The notes: generated by a model from the sequence alone, not told the origin. A stretch of 64,000 nucleotides of DNA from Dreissena polymorpha (GCF_020536995.1 NC_068360.1:1584292-1648291); one strand, 5' to 3'. Numbered from the stretch's first letter, positions 26,294 to 40,440 are shown. Numbers and translations: made by a program.

Positions 26294-29200
26294 AAACAAG
26301 AGGGCCATGATGGCCCTGTATCGCTCCACTGTTTTTTCTTTGCGAAAAAAACGTGTAATGCGCATGGGTTGAAATGTACTCAAGCATGTGACTTTCTCTT
26401 TCTATCCCTCGTCCCACTGGGCGCTTAAAGTTGGAAGGGTGAGCATTTTTATATATGGAAAAAGTTACTATCGTGTTAACTAAACAGACAAAAAAGCCTC
26501 GGAATTGTTGCACAGGTCCTTTGCTTATAGCGTAGGTACATTTATCTCTCCAAAAGATATTGTCGTTCTTTCTATTTCACATATTATTAGATGCTGAAGA
26601 TCAAATGTACGCATTTTATTTGAAACAGATTCACAAGACCCATAGGAATCAAAATGCCTTAACCCTTTACCAAACAACACATTTTGGACTATCCCAATTT
26701 GAAAGAGGTTGCAGACGTCAATTGAATTAAAATGGAATATGAAGGAAGTGATCAGGTAGGGTAGAAATAATTGTGATAAAAGGAGAAATTGCTCATCAAC
26801 CCACACATCCCTAAGACCAACAGGCCTGAGAATATTATGATAATCTAAAGATTATTTCTTTATATTTATAAATGTATTTAATTAAGTAATACATTTGACT
26901 TCTAAGATCAATTCATAACTTATATTAAGAAAATTATAAAATGGTCAAAAATAAATATGGATTGTTGAGCAACTGACAACCATTTCAACAATTCATGATC
27001 AGTCACGATTCACAAATGGAACAATAAGCATTAGTTATTAAAAAGCAGCATATACGATAGTTTAAAACATTGCACTTCATTAATTTCAACACCTTCTCTT
27101 GGATACAAAGTTTGAGTTTACCGTGCAGTATCATATATTGACTTTCCTTGAAATAATTATATCATGTTCATGGAAGTTGTGTTTTTAAAATCAATAATAT
27201 ATTATTAAACTGGTTATAACACTACAAAAAAGACATGAAATTAACATGTCATCCAAAATATTTTCATACGGATATATGGTCACTTTCGACATATTTAAAT
27301 AAAACCCGACTTTTTTTCAGTTTATAAGAAAAACATTCATAACACATGTTCTTACTTCAATGCCTTTGTAAGCAGTCACCATCTGACCTAAAATGGCAAT
27401 AAATGACAGGGTTTTATCTCATGTTTACAAGATGTTGATGTTGTTGTTGGTCACAGCCAAACGGCCGCAGTAATCTCCACTGGTAAACGTCATATGTTCA
27501 GTTTTGTGACCCCCGGGGCCGGGTCAAATTTGAGCCCAGGGGAATAATTTGAACAAATTTGGTAGAGGACTATTAGATATCACTACATACCAAATTTAGT
27601 AGCCCTAGGCTCTATAATTAAGGACAAGAAGATTTTTAAAGTTTGCACAAAATAGGCCTTATTTAAGCATATGTTCATATTTGTGACCCCTGGGGCAAGA
27701 TCAAATTTGTTCCTAGGGGCATAATTTGAACAAACTAAGAAGAGAACTATGAGATGTCACTACCTACCGAATTTGGTAGAAATAGGCCCAATGGTTATGG
27801 ACAAGAAGATTTTTATAGTTTTCACAATATGGGCCCAATATAAGCATATGTTCAATTTTGTGACCCCTGGGGAACGGTCAAATTTGATCCCAGGGGCTTA
27901 ATTTGAACAAACTTGTTACAGGACTAAAAGATGTCATTACATACCAAATTTGCTAGCCCTATGCCATACGGTTATGGACAAGAAGATTTTTAAAGTTTGC
28001 ACAAAATAGGCCTTATATAAGCAAATTTTCGATTTTTTGACCCCCCCCCCCCCAGGGCAGGGTCAAATTTGACCCCAGGGGCATAATTTGAACAAACTTG
28101 GTAGAGGACTATAAGATGTCACTCAATAGAAAATTTGGTAGCCCTAGGCCCAATGGTTATGGACGAGAAGATTTTTTAAGTTTTCACAAAATAGGCCTTA
28201 TATTAGCAAATTTTCCATTTTTTGACCCCCGGGAGCAGGGTCAAATTTGATCCCAGGGGTATAATTTGAACAAACTTGGTAGAGGACTATAAGATGTCAC
28301 TACATACCAAATTTGGTAGCCCTTGGCCCAATGGTTATGGACAAGAAGATTTTTAAAGTTTTCACAAAATAGGCCTAATATAAGCAAATATTCAATTTTT
28401 AGACCCCCGGGGCAGGATCAAATTTGACCCCAGGGGCATAATTTGAACAAACTTAATAGAGGACTATAAGATGTCACTACATATAAAATTTGGTAGCCCT
28501 AGGCCCAATGGTTATGGACAAGAAGATTTTTAAAGTTTGCACAAAATAGGCCTTATATAAGCAAATTTTCAAATTTTTAACCCCCGGGGCAGGGTCAAAT
28601 TTGACCCCAGGGGCATAATTTGAACAAACTTGTAAGAGGACTATAAGATGTCACTACATAGCAAATTTGGTAACCCTAGGCCCAATGGTTATGGACAAGA
28701 AGATTTTTAAAGTTTGCACAAAATAGGCCTTATATAAGCAAAGTTTCAATTTTTTAATCCCCCGGGACAGGGTCAAATTTGACCCCAGGGGCATAATGTG
28801 AAGAAATTGGTAGAGGACTATAAGATGTCACTACATGGCAAATTTGGTAGCCCTAGGCCCAATGGTTATGGACAAGAAGATTTTTAAAGTTTGCACAAAA
28901 TAAGCCTTATATAAGCAAATTTCAATTTTTTAACCTCCCGGGGCAGGGTCAAATTTGACCCCAGGGGCATAATTTAAACAAACTTGGTAGAGGACAATAA
29001 GATGTCACTACATACCAAATTTGGTAGCCCTTTGCCATACGGTGATGGACAAGAAGATTTTTAAAGTTTGCACAAATAGGCCTTTTATAAGCAAATTTTC
29101 AATGTTTTGACCCCCCGGGGCAGGGTAAAATTTAACCCCAGGGGCAAAATTTGAACAAACTTGGTAGAAGACTATAAGATGTCACTACATTGCAAATTTG

Positions 29201-29706
29201 GTAGCCCTAGGCCCAATGGTTTCGGACAAGAAGATTTTTAAAGTTTGCACAAAATAGGCCTTATATAAGCAAATTTTCAATTTTTTGACCCCCCGGGGCA
29301 GGGTCAAATTTTACTCCAGGGGCATAATTTGAAAAAACTTGGTAGAGGACTATAAGATGTCAATACATACCAAATTTGGTAGCCCTAGGCCTAATGGTTA
29401 TGGACAAGAAGATTTATAAACTTTGCACAAAATAGGCCTTATATAAGCAAATTTTCAATTTTTTGACCCCCCGGGGCAGGATCAAATTTGACCCCAGGGG
29501 CATAATTTGAAAAAAATTAAAAGAGGTTCACCACAGGAACATTCCTGAGAAATTTCATCAGATTTGGACCAGTAGTTTAGGAGAAGAAGATGCTTAAAGA
29601 AAAAGTTAACGCACGCACGCACGGACGCACGCACGCACGCAAGCACACACGACGGACACAGGACCATGACATAAGCCCCGCTGGCCTTTGGCCAGTGGAG
29701 CTAAAA
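26294..29706 (+). mobile_element. Pearl/Helentron-like non-autonomous element
   Basis: The 5' end carries a small hairpin (AGGGCCATGATGGCCCT). The core is a tandem array. The 3' part has a microsatellite of ACGC/ACGG units (29609-29642), then ACAGGACCATGACATAAG and a terminal hairpin CTGGCC-TTT-GGCCAG followed by CTAA. This layout (unique 5' flank, tandem core, ACGG-type microsatellite, 3' hairpin) is that of 'pearl' elements of bivalves, now generally placed with Helitron/Helentron-like elements. No Rep-helicase is encoded, so it would depend on a partner element. Confidence 0.75.
27507..29515 (+). repeat. Tandem array of a 177-bp unit, about 11.5 copies
   Basis: Unit starts (GACCCC-type anchor) fall near 27507, 27684, 27861, 28039, 28223, 28401, 28579, 28756, 28931, 29107, 29286 and 29464. 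Each unit contains GGGTCAAATTTGACCCCAGG, a GAACAAACTTGGTAGAGG block, AAGATGTCACTACATACC and a TGGACAAGAAGATTTTTAAA block. The last copy is cut off where the element's 3' flank begins. This is the core of the pearl-like element. Confidence 0.95.
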
Positions 29707-31460
29707 ACGATGCATGTGTTTGGCCTTAGTTGATTATCCAAAAATCTAGCTCATTTATAAAGACAAACAACGAATAGACTGCCGAAAGGGAATCCCAATA
29801 TTCGATGAAAAATTGGGATTCCAACAACTGATCTCAATTGATATATTAAAACAGTTCTGTTATTTAACTACCCATGTTGTGTTCGGATTTGTATCGAGGC
29901 AGACGAAAGTTATTACATTTTTGTCCGGTTGTCTTTCATGTTTACGAAGGTATTGTATAAAATTACAATTACTTATATGCTATAACTTATAAACTTCTTT
30001 CGGGATTTTTATTTTATTGCGTATATATTATCATCGTTTAAGGTCGCGCATTATATTTGAGTCTGTCCATCCGTGGTTAACTACTGGCTTTATTTGATTT
30101 ATTTGAAAACACATTTTAAATATTTATTTGCCAAAGTTTGAAAACATGTGGCTATAAAAGTGCATATATCGTTCTTCGCTTTCTTTATTTTATTTTGTTT
30201 CTTTGAAATATATTTACTCTAATATACATACGAGCATGAGATAAGAAGCATACGTGGTTAATTTGACAAAGTTTCACTTGAATCCGACGTCCAAATAATA
30301 CATGTTTAATTTGGCATTGTTTCAATGGACATTTTTGATGCTGTTGCATGGAAAACTTTTTTTTAAGTTATGTGTTCATTAAATTGTTAAAAATGTCTAT
30401 GCTTAAGAACGCAAGGTAAGAAATAAAAACAAAATAGTATTGTACATGCACATTTACTCTACAGAATATTTTACCGATTGTACATAAAGTTTTTTTTATA
30501 TGATTTATACTATAAAAGATTTCCGCATGTTTTCAGTGTTTAATACATTTAAAGAATGCTGCTTAAACTCTTAAGGTAATACACAATTTATATGTATAGA
30601 AAAGATATAATAATATGTGTATGTTGGGAAGTATTTAGTTTAATTTATTAAAAAATGTTTTTATCAAGTACGTAAGATAGGTTCATGGAGCATTCTGTTT
30701 TATTATTTCATTCCACTCTATCATAATTATATCTTATATAGGATATCAGATTAGTAGACAAAGTGTATATCATGTATTATTATTTCCTATTTAGGAGGAA
30801 CAAATAACATACACAGATTTTTGTATTTCCAAATTACGAGTAAGTATCTCCATTTTAAGAAATGTTTTTCCCTCAATCATGTTAGGAATAGGTATCTCGC
30901 AATTTAGGCTTGATATTCCCGCATTAGGATTGAGAATTTCATAAATAGGACTTCGTACATAGGACAAAGTATCACCTAAAGTTTAAGATATTTTGATACA
31001 ATGATATTAGCAAAATTGCTAAGGGATTATATTTATACAGCAAACTTGATAGTTGGGTTCATAAATAATACAAGAGGCTATTTGTAATGTGTCTTATATA
31101 TATGGACTTGTATTAAGCGTCTAAATATAATATTTGTATTTGTAGCGATCATCTAGGATATACAACCTCAATTGCATTAATATATATACGTTTTATCCTG
31201 CAACAGGGAAACATTGTACTTCTAGTTTATTATGTAATTCATTTTAACTGTAATTACAACTATCTCTTTAAACAGTATGCAACACCTTAAGAAGCAAAAC
31301 AGCGACCGCCAGAAGAGACAATCGCTGTAGAAACCCACAGAGGACTTCAGCGAGCATAATATTTCACATTTGTCGGAAGAAAGCGATGTGAAGAGTTGAA
31401 TCAAACTCTATGAAACGAAGCATACTCGGAAAACATTTATTAATATCAATTTTTGATATT
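29707..31460. other. Intergenic or upstream region of gene 2
   Basis: AT-rich. A 12-bp-stem hairpin (GGAATCCCAAT...ATTGGGATTCC) lies at 29789-29822. A loose series of TTAGG-containing units of about 22 bp occurs at 30885-30960. A pyrimidine-rich acceptor ends at 31275. No confident exon was identified here. Confidence 0.35.
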
Positions 31461-31462
31461 AA

Positions 31463-32101
31463 GTGTTGTCGGAAAGATATTGTGTTCACTTCTGGACAGA
31501 AAATTTGTCTATTAAAACCAAATTGACTACATTCATAAGGATAGGTATGCTGGTCTTTTGGAAATGTCACGTTTTGATAAGAACCCGCCAACTTTTAGCC
31601 CAGCAAACTGCGGAAAAAGTTTACTACACTGAACATTCTTCAACAAAATTGTACGGATACGAAAGTGTTTTAGCTATGACGCATTGTGGTTTTCCAAATG
31701 CAAAACATTCACAATGCAGAAGTGTACTTGTAAATGGCGTAAATGGAGATGAAAATGATACATCATCTGTTTGCGTTCACAAATATGGCTCAACCATATT
31801 GTGTCATGTTTCGCTGGTTGTGATGATGAACTTAGACGAACATTTTTATAAGACAATAAATCGTGTATGTATATTCGCTGCACGGTATTGCCAGACATAT
31901 ATTTACACTGCTACTTACAACGTTGAAATGGTTCTTTTTATAATAACAACACCGTGGGACGTGAGTGTAAATTCGAATCGTTGGTCCTTTAAATATTCAG
32001 TGAAAATCAGGCGTAAGCTGGTTTTAAGCAATCGATTGAGCTCCGTAACATATTTATCTATCAAACTTCCATTTTTCGAATGTGTAAACCGAATGGGTTA
32101 A
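31463..32101 (+). other. Open frame upstream of and in frame with the gene 2 BIR exon
   Basis: 213 codons are open in the same frame as the BIR exon, ended by a single TAA at 32099-32101, after which the frame is open again to the BIR. That length is unusual in DNA this AT-rich. No domain is recognised; the protein is Val/Tyr/Ser-rich with a few Cys. It may be an N-terminal extension broken by one stop, 5' UTR, or chance. Confidence 0.3.
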
Positions 32102-32140
32102 ACAAGAGCAGATGTGCAAACACTGATAAGCGCTTGCAGA

Positions 32141-35100
32141 ATGAAACAAATGACATGTATTGGGATTCGTCCAAAAGTTGTACTTTCACTTTTTCTGAAT
32201 GAACATAATGCCTTATATCAGGCTAAATTCGAGAATGATGTAATCAAATTGTGTTTATCTGGTGCAAACGCAGATAAAAGTCTTCCAGTGCAGAAAAGGA
32301 TAAGTAACATCGAGGTCACCGCTAATAAACATGTTGAAACAGTCGTAAATTATCGACATGGACGTCTAAATGCCCGTAGTTCATTTGGAACCGACAAGAA
32401 TGAAGCCAATGTGGAAAACAGCGGTACTGTTGAAATGCCGGACCTGAATGATCTCATAAATAATTTACAACGCCTTTATGCGGTGAATATTCTTGATGAT
32501 GAAGCACAAATTAAAGAGGTTCAAGAAGGAACACTCACATGTCAAAACGGAAAAATCCGAAATATAGTGTCATGTTCAAAACAAGATGATTCATTTGAAG
32601 AACATAATCAAACAACTAAAAAACAATGTCAACCTCTAAAGGATGTTGGGCGCAAAGGCAATGATAATGATAAGGGCAACTTAAAACACATTTTTCAAGA
32701 TATAGGTAGTGTCTTCATATCAGCACCGCGTGTATGTATTGTAGCTCCGGTAACCAGAAACGAACATCGTGGTGATGAACAGAAAGCCGTCGTGTTAAGA
32801 AAACTATACGATATTGTTGAAAGGACGTTAAAGCATGAATCTGTTCCTGCACAGGAAAGCATGATGTTCGAACTATTAAGGCTTTGTACTTTCAGAACAT
32901 TCCCGAAAGACAAAAAACCGGATGTAAACGCATTTTCCGCGGCGGGCTTTTACTATGCGTCCAAAAATGACGAGGTTATTTGTTACAGTTGCTATAAACG
33001 AATCAGTAATTGGGGAAACTCGGACGATCCTTCCATTGTTCATCGGAGGATATCACCGGAATGTAAGTTTAATACAAATAATTCGGAAGTCAATGTCTCA
33101 AAGGCAGTCACTACGTTGGTTGAATCCGACATCATGGCAAAACTTCAAGGCACAAGAGGTTTGAGAAATGCTTCCCATGCCAACAATGCCACATTTTCAG
33201 CGCCAAAAGTACCAAGCAATGTAATAGATGGCAAAAGTCCCTCAGCAACAGGAAGCAGCCATGAAAGTAGCGTCGCTATTCAAATGAAAACTTTTCAGAA
33301 GACAAATCATGACCATGATGCCCCTTCTGACTCCTCACCTCCGACAAGCCGTCTATCAGACACAACTGCTGAAAGAAGATTTCAATCCATGATACTACAA
33401 ACTACCAGCACTGATATCGTTTCATCCATTAGATCACGATTCCAGACAGGCAAATTTGTATCATCCGTGAACTTTGCAATCCCAGACTCAAACACAAAAG
33501 CGATTCAACCAGTAGACAATAATATTATACCAGGTTGGTACAGGTCAAATGGTATTTTAATTTACTGACATACATGCATGGAGTTTCATTCATATCCTTT
33601 GAGACAGCCATGCATTTGTTTTATTTATAGCTACTTTTTCAGATAATTGTTGTTGATTTGTATATGTTAATAAATCAATAAAAAGATTACACGTAAACAT
33701 AAATGAATCGCTTAAGCAGCTTTTCAATTGTTAAATTGTTTACATGGGCATATCTTAAAATTTATAAGCATTAAATAATATTACAAAATAGATAATATAT
33801 TTTTTTATCATACAGGTGATCAAATCTAATAATGATTTGAGATATGTTGTCATTCAATAATTGTATATTAACTCTGTACACAATCATATTACTTTATGCT
33901 ATTGTGTGACAATTGGGTAAAAACGTAATTACTTGTTTAAGGTATAACAATAGATGACTACATACAAGAGTACAATTCAGGATGTAATGATGACAACAAA
34001 AGCATCTCGAAACCATCAACACAAGCAAGAGATAAAGGTATGCCTCAAGATATAGTCAGATCCTTTTGTCATTTAATGTGAACCATTTAACTTTAGTTAA
34101 CAAATCTTAATTATGCTTGTAGGTAAGTCGTGTAATATGTTACAGAGAACGTAACACTAGTGAACTTTCATTCTTTTTTTTACTTTCGAGTTGAATGTAA
34201 CCTGCCTTTGTCCTACGAAAGTTTCCAATCTGAAAACATAACAGTTATTGATAATTGAACACCAATTCATTCTCCCCACAAAAGTTTATAAAATAAGATT
34301 CATCACGAGTGACTTTATTTGAAAACGTGTCTTCCAGTAAAGAAGTATGATTTGACTAGAATAGTATACTATGTATATGTACATTAATCAGTATAATGTA
34401 ACATATCAGATACTTTTATTGATGTAGCGGAAAATACAATTTATTTATCTTATACAACATATTTCTACTGCGTTTGCACTATTTCAGCCGATTCAAAAAA
34501 AAATAAATCTATCAAAAACTTTTTTTAAATAAGTTTTCATGGCTTGGTCTTAAAGGATTCGGTAATGCAAAGATGGACCCAGCTGATCGAATTAACAAAA
34601 TAAGTATTTAAAGATAAACAAAGTAGACGTTTAGGCTGTCTAAATAGTGTATATTGTTTGGTTTATATAGCATTTGGTGTTCCCGGAGTTGCAAATAGCG
34701 AGTTGTTGGTTTTTGCATCTAAATTTATACAAAAAAAGCGATACAGTTATTTTCCCTGTTAAAACGTATCAATAATTCTTTTTTCCTACATATCGCATTT
34801 TGCAGTGAAGCGCTATCAACTCTTGTCAATTAGAAAGTTACTCGATGATTTCACGTGTGTAACTGTGTATAACATAGTTAATAATATACTAATTCCCATC
34901 CATTTGTAGTTTTCTTCAATTTTAGTACAAAGTTAAGTAATCCTTTTGTACATAAGGACCCTCACAACCATACCTTTTCTTAAAGAGCATTCTAAGCTGA
35001 ATGCCCTTATGAAATGTCAAACAAAAAAATGTCATATGATATATTAGAAAGAACTCGACATTTATTAAAGCAAAGTTCACTGTGTTTTTTTCTGTTTTTA

Positions 35101-36707
35101 TCGGCTATTGTTCAGTTAAGTGCAGCCGCCTTCTGCAAAGTTTACTAGTGAACATCAATCCTTTGCCTACACACACTTCTAGAAATGAACTAAATATCGA
35201 TCATTTTTAAATGAAAAATGTCTTTTAGTAAATCAAAATGATCTTTGAGAGTATACTATTGCTTTCTCAATCATTAAGTGTAATGTATTCTTACATGTCA
35301 GAAGGTGCTTAAATTCCTTGACGGATGTATAGTTTGTTTTCATTATGAATTTCAACATATACTATACGGCAATTTTACACTGGCCCTCATTTACTTTTAA
35401 TCATCATTAAACATGTTCCGTAAGGAAAATGAGGAAAACGATTACGTCAATAAAACACTTGATTCCGTCAAGGCAATACATATAAACAGAGACATGAAAG
35501 ATACCACAGGTAGTGCAGTGGAGTATTGTAGGGCTCGTAAACCGAATGCCATTACTTCAAGATAAGCTTTTTAAAAATAGTTTTCACAATGTTGCAATTG
35601 TTGACGTTTGTTTTTCAAAATAAATCTGTTAATGAATAATTTCAAATTAATTTAACTTTTAAATATATTTGTGTATTGTTTTATTGAAGATTTTACTTGA
35701 TTTTATATAAATTATAAAGTAAACGTTCGCATTTACTCTTTGTGTTTCAATAAATAGGTCGAACGAAAAACGGTCAACGTCATGCTGCAGATTGTCCTTG
35801 CTGATTTTAATTGTACACACAATATTCACCTTATTAACAATTTAATCTTGAATATAAACACAAACTTTAAAAAAATCGCGCCTCTGACTAAACAACAATG
35901 TCATTAAGGTTTTACGCCGTTACCTGAAGGCTCTCGGTTAAAGTCAAATGGTAGATGGACTATATATGATTATATATAAGGGCCTTATAACTATCCGTTT
36001 CAGTAATGGAAGATAGTTATTTTCTTAATTTAGAATACTGCAAGATAGTTGTTATTTAAATTTTGAATCGGCAACGTATTTAAACGGAATATTCATAACG
36101 ACCAGGTAAAATCTATCGAATGATAGCTGAAAAGATGTTAAAAAAGCAAACAAATGCATGTAATGACTAAGTTTACACTTACAATTTTGATTACTAAAAC
36201 GATATACAACTTGTTATTGTACATGTTGTAAAATGTTTTCTTAATACATTCTTATAGTTTATGTTTCAGGTTTGAATGGCATAGTTGAATCTTTAATAAC
36301 ATCGGAAGCGTCATCGTCCAAGGCATGGGATACGATTCATCGTTGTTAAAACAAGCTCTCACCAGACTAGTCCAAAACGGTATGTACGATGTGTATGATA
36401 TTGTATCACTTCATGCAACTACAATACTAGTGTATGTAATGGGCAAAATATTATTTTACTAGCCGTTCGCATGACATTGTGGTTGATGCCGAAACAGTTT
36501 TCTTTCATGTTTGATTCAATTGCAAATCATATCAGATCCTATATGCATGCTATAATAGTATTCGTATGAAGATTGACTTATAATACTTACAATAACTGTA
36601 ATTTATTCTTTGGTTTTATTTCTCTTTTAGACAAAACAAAACCTCGTCCGCAGGATATCATGCAAGAAATATTTCTAATTGAAGATGAATCGACTTCAAT
36701 TAAATAG
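32141..36707 (+). CDS. IAP-like gene 2 (BIR domain; UBA-like exon damaged)
   Basis: Likely an inhibitor-of-apoptosis-type protein. Exons: up to 33533 (first ATG 32141, frame open from 32102), 33954-34037, 36270-36379 and 36631-36707, all joined in phase 1. The BIR sits near residues 243-310: CTFRTFPK, FSAAGFYYASKNDEVICYSC, a Trp, then HRRISPEC, with all four zinc ligands kept. It is flanked by long polar, probably disordered regions. Exon 36270-36379 encodes MGYDSSLLKQALTRLVQN, like the UBA domain of many IAPs, but in a different frame from the exon start. Its length is one base short of what phase 1 junctions need, so one base is probably lost before the UBA motif. The last exon (PQDIMQEIFLIEDESTSIK) matches the last exon of gene 1. 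AATAAA lies at 36742-36747. No RING is seen. A further small exon near 35425-35509 is possible but its 5' phase does not fit. Confidence 0.75.
34038..36269. other. Intron sequence of gene 2
   Basis: AT-rich. Contains the uncertain small exon near 35425-35509 (reads ENEENDYVNKTLDSVKAIHI; good donor CCACAG|GTAGTG, weak acceptor). Nothing else recognised. Confidence 0.4.
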
Positions 36708-36741
36708 TTCTTTTTTATTATAATAGTTTTGTTGTGTTTTT

Positions 36742-36747
36742 AATAAA
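36742..36747 (+). terminator. Polyadenylation signal of gene 2
   Basis: AATAAA 35 bp after the gene 2 stop codon. Confidence 0.6.
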
Positions 36748-37938
36748 GTAATTAATTTAGATACATCAATGTCCAATATGAAACTTAATTTGCCATTGAG
36801 ATATCAATTGATTTAATATGTTTTATCGTTTGTAAATTGTATCATGATTGTAGCACGGTTTCAATTTGGCAACTCTTAGTCAATTGTATTGTAGTCCTAG
36901 TGTGTTACATATACACGAATACTGCGTTTATGAAGTGATGATAAACCATTATTGACTTAAGTTTCCCAGTGTTTAGTAGCAGCATACAAAACGATTCAGA
37001 TATCTTTTTGACCAGCATTTGATGCATATATCACATGTACATAAATTGACCTTATGATCAAACTAAAGGACTATTTTTCGTAAAACAAATCGTCGAGAAT
37101 TTGTAAGCATACGTAAATTATCAATTCCTAGGTCATTTCCTTGCGAAACCTTTGCACTTTATCTTGATACAGAGAAAATGACAGACGTGTCTAGTATTAA
37201 TTATATTTTTTTCAAAAACACAAACATGGACAGAAGTATGAAATAATTGATGTAATTATTGAACTACTTTTGACATTATGCGGTTACTATGAATTAACCT
37301 GATCCATTTGACATTCTCACGATTACATGTTTGCTTTATATATATGTATTAAAATTGATTTGCCTTTGAAATGATGTATGTATTGTACTTACTTCAACCG
37401 CAAAATGTTATAGTTTATGTATGTTAATGATGATGTGCTTGTTATGCTTTAGTTAAAATAATCTCTTCTGTTCTGTTGTGTTCTGTTATAAAATAACGCA
37501 CTCACTACAGCTGTCTGTATGTTTTGTAAAATTGTAGTTGCGTGTTTATCATACTATATGATATTAAATGCTTATTTTTTTGTAAGGCTACAATCTTCAA
37601 ACTGGAATGACTTCATACACAACTCTTCCTCAAAGTTTTTAAGTGTGAATGTTGTATATGACAAACACGATTTATTTATTCAGCAAATCAAATATCCATC
37701 ATTATGTTTTATGAAACCTATCAAGTATTCATCATTAGAGCAACCGGTCATTGAATTTATACGGGTGTTTTTTCATCGAACATTATAGTTAGCATACATG
37801 TGTTTATACCCTGAAATTCATAGTTTCTATGTCTCAGTCATCATTTTCAGTTGTTAACCTACGACCGACAAGCTGGCAGCACTTTCATTAATGATTTTCA
37901 AATTCATTGAAAATTTAGTAATATGTTGGTACACAGAT

Positions 37939-38087
<149 letters not shown>

Positions 38088-38197
38088 TCCCTGTATATAA
38101 TTCACACCATGGTCTTAATACAAAGTATTAAATCGTTGTATTAGTTGTATGCATTAAGATATTCGTAGTTGTTCGTTGTGTTAAAACGATGAATAAG

Positions 38198-38415
38198 TAA
38201 GTTATAAGTTTATACAATGTTTACACAAGTAATATGTTTAAACAATGTATAAGAATGTTATAAGTTTAAACAATTTAGAAGTAAGAACTAGGTTTAAACA
38301 AGGTATACTTACAATGTATAAGTGATTAATAACTGTTAATAATGTGCTGGTTAGTTATTAGTTTAAACAATGTATAAGTAAATAATAAGTTTAACGAATG
38401 TATAGGTAATATGTT
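38198..38415 (+). repeat. Loose minisatellite of GTTTAAACAATGTATAAG-type units
   Basis: At least five imperfect copies of AGTTTAAACAATGTATAAGT occur at irregular spacing. Confidence 0.6.
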
Positions 38416-38790
38416 GTTTTATCTACAACCGACATTGAAAAATTAAACAAAGGAATGTTGTTTTTTTCCATTCATAATCCGAATTATAAGTGCATTTATA
38501 TGATGACAAAACTATTTTATTCGGCGCTCAAGTCGAGCACAACGTACATCGCCCATTTAGCTAACGTATTCCAGTCAGTAGTATGTGACAGCTGACATCT
38601 TAAATTCCGACCGTGGGGTATTTTACAACAAACTAGTATCTACAAGTATTATTTCGATTGTAACAGGGCTTTCAACTGGCAAATATTTTAATTTTGAGAA
38701 TTTGCTAGTGGGGTTAGTTAGAACTAGTATTTAAGAGCAAAATAATGATCAATAAAGATTGCGCATTGACAAACAGGCAATTGGATCTAA

Positions 38791-38817
38791 ACAACAACAA
38801 CAACAACAACAACAAAC
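38791..38817 (+). repeat. (CAA)n microsatellite
   Basis: About eight consecutive CAA/ACA triplets. Confidence 0.85.
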
Positions 38818-40440
38818 ATTGTAAGTTAAATTGAACAGTATACGATTCGATCGATGCACCGGTTGCATCAACGATAAACACAAATTTGCAAAAGTTCAAG
38901 TGTTCTATTAGATAGGTCAAAGCTACATCAAGAGAGTGGAATGCATCACATTAAATACCACATGCTTTATCTGTGTATTAAGTGATTTATTGTGAGATGT
39001 TTAGATTAATTGTGCTGTAATCATTCAGGCCTGAGAAGATTGAACACTTCAACCTTTGTTTGCATTGTGTATCGGCGCGTCTTTCATTGATAAAACAATT
39101 GGATTTTTACCCTGGGAGGTAAATATTCCGGATGAACTATTCGTTTTTAGCAAGTCCTTGAAATATATTAGCCCCACTCGTAGGTATTAGAGTATAACAT
39201 ATGGTTGATTTTCTTCTTCGTTTATATGTAAGTAGTAACACTTTAAAAACACGTACTGTTCTTTTTAACGTGATTTCTTGAATCATTATAGAAGGAGCGT
39301 GCGCTGTCGTTGTACTTACCGTATGAACAAGCATCATCGAGAGTGCGCATGTAATAATAAACCAAGGAATTTCAATAAATGAATCTTATATTGCTATACG
39401 GACTTTTTATACAAAATATTAACACGGTGGTTGCATTTTCTGAAGACTTATTTATCAACTGATCCAATAGATGGTTTCTAACTTTGAAACATTGTTTAAC
39501 ATCTAAATGTAGGTAAAATGTAAAGTAAAAGGAGTTGAACAAGTTCGTAATACACCACAAGGAAATTCATGAGTACTTTTGTTTATTTGCGTTGCAGGAA
39601 CACACATTGCATTACTTGTGACCCGCATAATGCATAATAATATGGGGTTAGAGAATTAGTGTAACTACCTATCATCGGTCATCTTGTATTTTATTTCAAA
39701 CATTTTATCTCACGATTTATTTCAACGCCCATTTACCTTTTAAATATATTTCTTATTTGAAGTAAAGGGCTTTGCAGTGAACAATCTATATCTGCAAACG
39801 AAAGTGTTTGCGTACGCTAATTAAGATATAAATATAATCGTATGGTACGCCAATGAACAAGATCGAAATTCAAAAACATATCATACACTGTTTCATTAGC
39901 AGTATTCCATTAAGTCATGTACATTTGTGTGCTACAGTCATGGTCTTGTAATATTCATTATTTGGTTATATTCCTGGTCCGAAACTGTTGAAGAACGTGT
40001 ACAGGTTGACACTTGACAATAATATCCTAAGTTTGTATGAAATGTTTCTTGAATGAATCTCAATAATAGTAGAACGTTTCCAACCTGAATGATAAAATAA
40101 AATATTTGTAGGAAACCTGTGTGTGGCAGATTGTATAATCACGCAATTTGCGACCTGAAAAAAGTAATTCGTGAATTAAACCCCTTCCTTCTGGCAGATG
40201 GGCTAACAAAACTGTGTGACAAATTACTTTTCATTCATAATAAAAATGCAACGGCACGGATGTTTACCAACATAAATATGCATGGCACATTTTAAAAACC
40301 CAAAGTCAGAACTAAGGCCTAAGGCGGTGGATATAGTTTTTGCAACCGTATAGACGAAATAGCGCAAATAAGTAATAAAATATAATATCAAGATGGTAAG
40401 ACACACATATGAAATATTCATGTACATGTGTTAAGAGTTC

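Noticed and set aside
27507-29515. CRISPR-like or gene-family array
   Set aside because: Units are contiguous with no spacers, lie in a pearl-like element and encode nothing.
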